28,225 nt of DNA. Source: Saprospiraceae bacterium UBA3362. Lineage in GTDB: Bacteria; Bacteroidota; Bacteroidia; Chitinophagales; Saprospiraceae. The number at the start of each line of letters is the position of its first letter. Positions within the stretch are counted from its first letter, which is position 1. The notes under the pieces are model-generated. The model did not search any database. It was not told where the DNA came from and saw only the letters and a list, made by a program, of their open reading frames with translations. The stretch is taken from assembly GCA_002360455.1 (NCBI GenBank), contig DEQQ01000052.1, positions 43,923-72,147 on the forward strand. The letters are read 5' to 3'. Both the position numbers and the translations under genes were made by a program. Shown here in pieces: positions 23,575-28,225 of this stretch.

Positions 23575-24558
23575 TTGGCCTTGCTTCAGTTTTTTAAAAA
23601 AAATTTAATCTTTAATTCTCTGTTTCTTCTACCCTATGCATTCATATTGCATCTGGGAGCTTGGCTCAAGAGTATTGAAATTTCAAATACAGAACAAAAC
23701 TGGATTTATCAAAAAACGATTGGTGCTCTGAAGCTTTCTTATGAAACCAATATTGTGATTTCCACAGTCTTTGTTTTTATTCTTGCCCTTATTATAAACA
23801 ATATTACAAGAAGATACAAACTCAATTCAGATGGACAATTATTTCCCGGGGTAGTATTCATTCTTTTTACCGGTCTGAGTGTAGATTTTTTATATCTGAA
23901 TCCGGCTTTGATCAGTTCCCTTTTTATCCTTATCGCAATAGATCAATCCTTTGCCATTTATAATTCTAAGTATCCTGGAGGAAAATTATTCAATGTTGGA
24001 TTTCTTATTGGCATAGCCTCGCTTTTTTATTTGCCTTACTTTTACCTTTTGATATATGGTGTTGTGGCCATTATTATACTCAAGGGATTTACCATCAAAT
24101 ATTTGTTCCAATTGCTTTTGGGCTTCATCAACAGTTACTTTTTGTGTTTTGTAGTTTGCTATTTGTTCAATACCCATAGCGAATTTTATAAAATCCAAAT
24201 TGGTCAATGGTTCAGTCCATACATCTTACATATTTTCAACAGAGATTCCGCTTGGATAAGTTTATCTATACTTTTAGTTTATATGTTGTGGTGTTTGGTT
24301 CAATTTGATTTCTTTCAGACCAAGCGAGTTGTATTAATTCAAAAATATTATAGCCTGTTTTTTTGGTGCTGTTTGGTTTCATTTATTTCTTTATTATTCA
24401 TGAAAATCAACCATCACTATCATTTGATGATATTAATAGTTCCTCTTGGCTTTTTGGTAGGATTATTATTAACCAAAATAAAAAATCAACTGCTAGCAGA
24501 AACACTCCATCTTTTTATGGTGGTTCTTGCATTATTTTTACAATTTCAAAACTGGTGA
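23575..24558 (+). CDS. Multi-pass membrane protein, DUF6427-like, with TTG start
   Basis: A 327-residue inner-membrane protein with about nine or ten hydrophobic segments. No soluble domain or catalytic motif is visible. The Bacteroidota-type opening 'LLQFFKKNLIFNSLFLLPYA' resembles the DUF6427 family, which I place with moderate confidence. The first in-frame ATG is more than 230 residues in, so translation must begin at a non-ATG codon; TTG 23575 is the best candidate. The stop is followed after one base by the purQ start, so the two are translationally coupled. Its role is unknown. In many genomes the family member sits next to nucleotide-metabolism genes, but that alone does not give a function. 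Confidence 0.78.
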   Translation: MALLQFFKKNLIFNSLFLLPYAFILHLGAWLKSIEISNTEQNWIYQKTIGALKLSYETNIVISTVFVFILALIINNITRRYKLNSDGQLFPGVVFILFTGLSVDFLYLNPALISSLFILIAIDQSFAIYNSKYPGGKLFNVGFLIGIASLFYLPYFYLLIYGVVAIIILKGFTIKYLFQLLLGFINSYFLCFVVCYLFNTHSEFYKIQIGQWFSPYILHIFNRDSAWISLSILLVYMLWCLVQFDFFQTKRVVLIQKYYSLFFWCCLVSFISLLFMKINHHYHLMILIVPLGFLVGLLLTKIKNQLLAETLHLFMVVLALFLQFQNW

Positions 24559-24559
24559 T

Positions 24560-25282
24560 ATGGCAAAATACGGCGTAATTGTTTTTCCAGGCTCAAACTG
24601 TGATGATGATCTTATCCATGTTTTAGGCTCAGTATTTGGGAAAAGAGTAGAGAAAATTTGGCACAAAGAAAGTCAACTTCCAAACTATGGTGTGGGAGAT
24701 TGTATTTTTATCCCGGGCGGATTCTCCTACGGTGATTACCTAAGATGCGGAGCCATCGCACGATTCTCTCCTGTTATGAATGATCTCATAAGATTTGCAA
24801 ATGAGGGTGGATATGTTATAGGAATTTGTAATGGATTTCAAATATTGTGTGAAGCAGGATTGTTGCCCGGTCAGCTTCTTCCTAATCACAAACTCAAGTT
24901 TATGTGCAAAAATGTTTTTCTCAAAACAGAAACAAAAAATAGTCCTATCAGCTCTCTACTTGATCTTGGTACAGCCTACAAAATACCGATAGCTCATGCA
25001 GATGGTAGATATTATGCAGATCAAAATACATTAACTCGATTGGTAGAAAATGATCAGATAATATTCAAATACTGTGATCAAAATTTGCAAATAAATGACG
25101 ACAGCAATGTAAACGGTTCCTGTCTTAATATTGCCGGAATTTGTAATGAAAACAGAAATGTCTGCGGAATGATGCCTCATCCTGAACGAGCTTCAGAAGC
25201 TGTTTTGGGAAATGAAGATGGCAGATTGCTTTTTGAGAGTCTGTTTGCTTATATCAAAGAACATCATTTTTTAATAGCTTAG
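24560..25282 (+). CDS. purQ: Phosphoribosylformylglycinamidine synthase, glutaminase subunit PurQ
   Basis: A 240-residue class I glutamine amidotransferase that supplies ammonia for step four of purine synthesis. ATG 24560 is chosen over an upstream in-frame ATG at 24527 because the family begins MAKYGVIVFPGSN and the earlier start would overlap the preceding gene. The catalytic Cys90 is in GICNGFQ; the partners are His207 and Glu209 in MMPHPERASE. A separate PurQ implies a small-type PurL and PurS elsewhere in the genome. It lies one base after the membrane-protein gene and six before the GyrI-like gene. Confidence 0.96.
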   Translation: MAKYGVIVFPGSNCDDDLIHVLGSVFGKRVEKIWHKESQLPNYGVGDCIFIPGGFSYGDYLRCGAIARFSPVMNDLIRFANEGGYVIGICNGFQILCEAGLLPGQLLPNHKLKFMCKNVFLKTETKNSPISSLLDLGTAYKIPIAHADGRYYADQNTLTRLVENDQIIFKYCDQNLQINDDSNVNGSCLNIAGICNENRNVCGMMPHPERASEAVLGNEDGRLLFESLFAYIKEHHFLIA

Positions 25283-25287
25283 TATTT

Positions 25288-25779
25288 ATGCTGATTGGTT
25301 CTGTATCTTTTGTTCAGTGTTCTTCCATGTCCATTGTTGGCCTTAGAAGAAAAGTAAGTTTTTCTAATGGAGAGCTTTCTACCTTGTGGCGAAATTTTAG
25401 AGCAAGAGTTCCGGAAATAAAGCATCGCGTTGATCAAAATTGTCTATCGCTCAAATTTTTAACAGCTCCAGAATATTTACAAATTCATCCTAATTTTGAG
25501 TTTGAACAATGGGCTGCAACCCAAGTTTCCAATATCGATGATCTGCCGGAGGATATGAGTAGTTTTCAAACTGAAGAAGGAAGCTTTGCTCAATTTATCC
25601 ATTACGGGACAAGCATTGATTTTCGAACTACAATAAAAACTGTATTAATGGATATTCTTCCCAAATCTGACTACCATTTACGAGATGGTTCATATTTTGA
25701 AGTTTTAGGTCCTGAATATAATCCTTTTGATCCACAAGCTCAAGAAACCGTTTTTCTGCCTGTCAAGGACAAGACTTAA
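25288..25779 (+). CDS. GyrI-like small-molecule-binding domain protein
   Basis: A 163-residue stand-alone domain of the GyrI/AraC effector-binding type (SOUL/GyrI fold). Visible family features are 'VGLRRKVSF', 'LWRNFRARVPEI', 'FEQWAATQV', 'GSFAQFIHYG' and 'YFEVLGPEYNPFDPQAQETVFLPV'. Such proteins bind or hydrolyse small hydrophobic or charged ligands; the ligand here is unknown. No DNA-binding domain is attached. ATG 25288 is used, since ATG 25327 would cut into the first strand. It is six bases after purQ, so it is probably the last gene of that operon. Its 3' end overlaps the convergent hydrolase gene by 17 bases. Confidence 0.85.
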   Translation: MLIGSVSFVQCSSMSIVGLRRKVSFSNGELSTLWRNFRARVPEIKHRVDQNCLSLKFLTAPEYLQIHPNFEFEQWAATQVSNIDDLPEDMSSFQTEEGSFAQFIHYGTSIDFRTTIKTVLMDILPKSDYHLRDGSYFEVLGPEYNPFDPQAQETVFLPVKDKT

Positions 25780-26917
25780 TGAACCTAAACAGATCTTGAT
25801 TGAACTTTATTACATAAAAGCCTGCACTCAATTTTTCAAGAGTTTCTTTAATTTTTACTGTATTTATCCGATTTAAGACTTCAATTCTTTTTCCGTCTAT
25901 TGAATAAATTTGGATCTCGTTTTCCATTAACCCATTTTGAGCTTTTTCTATATATTCAGTAAAAGAAAATTTATTTTTAATTGAATTCTCAGTAGTGCTA
26001 GTTTTTTCGCAAGCTTGCATTTTCAAACATAAATAATCTACCATGTCCTGAAAGCCTTGCAATGTATTTTTATTTACAGAATATACATGGTCATGATTTC
26101 TAACATTTGATATTGAGTCAAGATAAAAGGCATGAAGACCGTGATGAGCAATATCGTCTTGTAATGAAGGAGGGTTTAATTCTGAAATATTATAATAATA
26201 TAGTGGAGGAGAATTTGAATTTATATAATTTGGAAAGTGTAGGGAGGCCCTCAATTCAATTTGTTCTTTATTATTGTATTCACTTCGATCCGAAATTTTA
26301 TAAAACAAAAAGTCTTCCTGATAATTGGTAAGTTCCATCCAATTGCTATCAATTTTTAGTATGGATGACCAGTAAGTGATATCCAATGTGGCTGGAGAAG
26401 TAATATGGGCTGCTGCTTTTATTTGCGAGTCGAAATGCAAGACTGTATCTTGAGCATTATAATTAGCTTGCTTTGGGACCAAAGCAAGCCATACGGCCAT
26501 ACATCCTCCTGCAGAAGTACCGTAACTTGCCATTTTAGTGATATCAATATGAAGTTCTTTTGCTTTAAATTTGAGGTACTGAGAAAGACGTCGCCCATCA
26601 TCCAAAATACTATCAACTCTTGTCGTTTTACTCAATCTATAGTTTGCAGAAACGAATGAAATCCCTTGAGACAAACAATATTTTAATACATCTACCTGTC
26701 TTCCTCCCATAGATTTGTCACCGGCCCTAAAAGCGCCTCCATGAAAATAGATTATCACCGGATTGTCTTTTTTATTGGGATTGGCATCCCAATAATCAAA
26801 AATCTGTTCAGGGTAACTTCCGTATTTCTGATCCCTTAATGTTGGAAAATTTTCAATTTGTGAAAATCCATTTTGTAGACAAAAGAGACCAAAACAAAAA
26901 ATTACTATTGATTTCAT
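25763..26917 (-). CDS. Secreted alpha/beta hydrolase (esterase/lipase type)
   Basis: A 384-residue exported hydrolase with a signal peptide (MKSIVIFCFG, cleavage near GFSQ). The oxyanion-hole motif is HGGAF at 59-63, and the nucleophile Ser135 lies in GTSAGG (133-138), as in hormone-sensitive-lipase-like carboxylesterases. Candidate acid and His residues are in the C-terminal part (AHHGLHAF or NHDHVYS), and the assignment is uncertain. The last 60 or so residues ('IYSIDGKRIEVLN', 'LSAGFYVIKFNQ') resemble a T9SS type A sorting domain, but the usual basic final strand ends in an odd Lys-Ser-Cys-Pro. It starts one base after the hexosaminidase stop, so the two are coupled. Together they may remove acyl groups and sugars from an amino-sugar polymer; this is inference. 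Confidence 0.85.
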   Translation of the reverse strand: MKSIVIFCFGLFCLQNGFSQIENFPTLRDQKYGSYPEQIFDYWDANPNKKDNPVIIYFHGGAFRAGDKSMGGRQVDVLKYCLSQGISFVSANYRLSKTTRVDSILDDGRRLSQYLKFKAKELHIDITKMASYGTSAGGCMAVWLALVPKQANYNAQDTVLHFDSQIKAAAHITSPATLDITYWSSILKIDSNWMELTNYQEDFLFYKISDRSEYNNKEQIELRASLHFPNYINSNSPPLYYYNISELNPPSLQDDIAHHGLHAFYLDSISNVRNHDHVYSVNKNTLQGFQDMVDYLCLKMQACEKTSTTENSIKNKFSFTEYIEKAQNGLMENEIQIYSIDGKRIEVLNRINTVKIKETLEKLSAGFYVIKFNQDLFRFIKSCP

Positions 26918-26918
26918 T

Positions 26919-28225
26919 TTAGTTTATCCTAACTTCACCTATAAACAACCACGCTCCATGCCCGGATCCGGGTTGTGCTTGGGGAATAAGCCCATAATTT
27001 TTTGCGACAATCCTTACATGGGAGCTAACAAGTTTTTCCTTTAATTTTAATTCGATCAGTTGATACACATTTGTTGGCTTCGTAATTTCCAATTCTTGAA
27101 CCGGAGTATAATTTTTCCCATCCGCACTGCTTAGTACTTGGATGCTTGCCGGAGCATAGATCCAAGCGCCGGGAAGGTGATAGGTTTGCAAGCTGATTTG
27201 ACTCAACTCTTGAGGTTCTTTCCAGTCCAACTTCAAACTCATATCTTTTCCGGAAAATCCTAACCATTCAGTTCCGCTGTATTTTTTTGTTGGTGCATCT
27301 ATTCCATTAAGAATACAATAATTTCCTCCTTCTGAATACTGCGAAGCAGGTTTCTCTTCTATGGTTGATATTGCATGAGATCCCTTATGATCTACAAAAT
27401 GAACTTCACTTGGTCTTCCCAGTGTTTTGTTCTCCATCTGAAACCAAAATTTATAGTCGGCAGATTTATCTAACAATAATTTTCCTGAATGGATATACTG
27501 TTGGATATAATCCCCGTTAGCATAGGTTTCCATCAATATCTTCCCTTTTAAATTAGGAACTTTAAAATTAATTTCCGGACATTGGTGCTCTTGGGAAAAT
27601 TCGGTTACATAATTGACATCAATATAGGCATTGCTCAGTTTGATTCCTTGCTTAGCAAACCAATCCATATGGTAAGGCAATACTTTTTGAAACTCAGCGT
27701 AACTTTTGTTTACAGGATTTGTCCAATTTGCCTCAGCCAAAGCCATAGCTCTTGGATAGGTCATATAAAGTACCTTCTGTTCATCTGCCATATATTCTGT
27801 CCAAACATTTCCTTGTGCGCCAATGATGTATTTTCTAGAAGCAGAATCAAGATCAGAAGGAATAGGATTAAAATTATATACTTTTTCTAAGGGTAAATAG
27901 CCACCTATAGCCATTGGTTCTTTCGGATATGTACTTTGATAATAATCAAAATAACAATTTGAAACCGGACACATCACCACATCATGTTTTAGCTTGGCGG
28001 CTTGTCTTCCTCCATCTGTTCCTCTCCATGACATAACGGTTGCATTGGGAGACAATCCTCCTTCCAAAATTTCATCCCATCCTATCAATTTTTTTCCTTT
28101 TCGGCTTAGATAAAGATCCATTTGAGTGATCAAATAACTCTGAAGTTCTTCATCCGATTTCAATCCGTTTTTTCTTTTTGTTGCTTCGCAGTGTTTACAA
28201 ACAGCCCATCTTGTTTTTGGACATT
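26919..28225 (-). CDS. Beta-N-acetylhexosaminidase (GH20), C-terminal part, runs off the window
   Basis: The reading frame stays open to base 28225. The codon at 28161-28163 is a TTG (Leu), not a real start, since family sequence continues upstream: 'CPKTRW', then two cysteines (CKHC), then 'LKSDEELQSYL'. In GH20 enzymes this follows directly on the catalytic Asp-Glu pair, so the active-site DE should be one or two codons beyond the edge. Within the window are 'LIGWDEILEGG', 'SWRGTDGGRQA', 'GAQGNVWTEYM' and 'YPRAMALAE', which line the -1 sugar site. The last 130 or so residues form a beta-rich F5/8-type C domain. It should release terminal GlcNAc or GalNAc outside the cell or in the periplasm. 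No signal peptide can be seen here. Confidence 0.92.
   Translation of the reverse strand, partial: CPKTRWAVCKHCEATKRKNGLKSDEELQSYLITQMDLYLSRKGKKLIGWDEILEGGLSPNATVMSWRGTDGGRQAAKLKHDVVMCPVSNCYFDYYQSTYPKEPMAIGGYLPLEKVYNFNPIPSDLDSASRKYIIGAQGNVWTEYMADEQKVLYMTYPRAMALAEANWTNPVNKSYAEFQKVLPYHMDWFAKQGIKLSNAYIDVNYVTEFSQEHQCPEINFKVPNLKGKILMETYANGDYIQQYIHSGKLLLDKSADYKFWFQMENKTLGRPSEVHFVDHKGSHAISTIEEKPASQYSEGGNYCILNGIDAPTKKYSGTEWLGFSGKDMSLKLDWKEPQELSQISLQTYHLPGAWIYAPASIQVLSSADGKNYTPVQELEITKPTNVYQLIELKLKEKLVSSHVRIVAKNYGLIPQAQPGSGHGAWLFIGEVRIN

Noticed and set aside
24527..24559. Upstream ATG for purQ
   Set aside because: It would overlap the preceding gene and add residues that precede the conserved MAKYGVIVFPGSN start.
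26919..28163. Complete 414-residue protein starting at 28163
   Set aside because: The codon is TTG and GH20 family sequence continues upstream to the edge, so the gene is partial.

Overview
The window reads as the chromosome of a free-living Bacteroidota, most likely near the Saprospiria. The evidence is: an AT-rich sequence; promoters of the Bacteroidota type (TTTG, about 20 bases, TAnnTTTG); type IX secretion system (T9SS) sorting domains on several secreted proteins; the T9SS regulator PorX; Bacteroidota-specific families (DUF4294, a DUF6427-like membrane protein, Omp28-like protein); and a mevalonate-pathway gene. I see no rRNA, tRNA, CRISPR array, insertion sequence or prophage. Placement below phylum level is inference.

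Layout. Bases 1-426 carry no gene. From 427 to 7581 lie two large secreted proteins on the + strand. The first is a beta-propeller/PKD-type protein; the second is an M43 metalloprotease with a lectin domain and seven exact 51-residue repeats. Both end in a gliding-motility-type (CHU_C) domain. They are followed by ridA (7619), an Omp28-like T9SS cargo with a clear promoter (8203), and an ABC ATPase/FtsX-permease pair with a histidine-rich loop (9272-11148). On the - strand, 11174-15457 holds a LexA-like S24 repressor and a probable four-gene operon running leftwards: trans-sulfuration PLP enzyme, DUF4294 protein, mevalonate diphosphate decarboxylase and rhodanese. Next is a 736-residue protein made of about 26 copies of a 23-residue repeat ending in a peptidoglycan-binding domain (15706-17916), with an HD phosphohydrolase directly upstream. 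porX is divergent from that HD gene. A shared terminator separates porX from the convergent ribosomal operon rpsF-rpsR-rplI, which is followed upstream by a polyprenyl diphosphate synthase gene. On the + strand, 23575-25779 is a tight operon of a membrane protein with a TTG start, purQ and a GyrI-like protein. The right end is a - strand pair: a GH20 beta-N-acetylhexosaminidase running off the window and an alpha/beta hydrolase.

How it fits together. The theme is the cell surface: T9SS cargo, the regulator PorX, a candidate repeat protein anchored to the cell wall, and hexosamine-polymer degradation, mixed with housekeeping genes. Three GC-rich or hairpin-rich intergenic elements (2870-2985, 8024-8064, 23385-23500) look like dispersed genomic repeats. 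The most unusual single object is the 23-residue repeat protein. I found no convincing wholly new multi-gene system.
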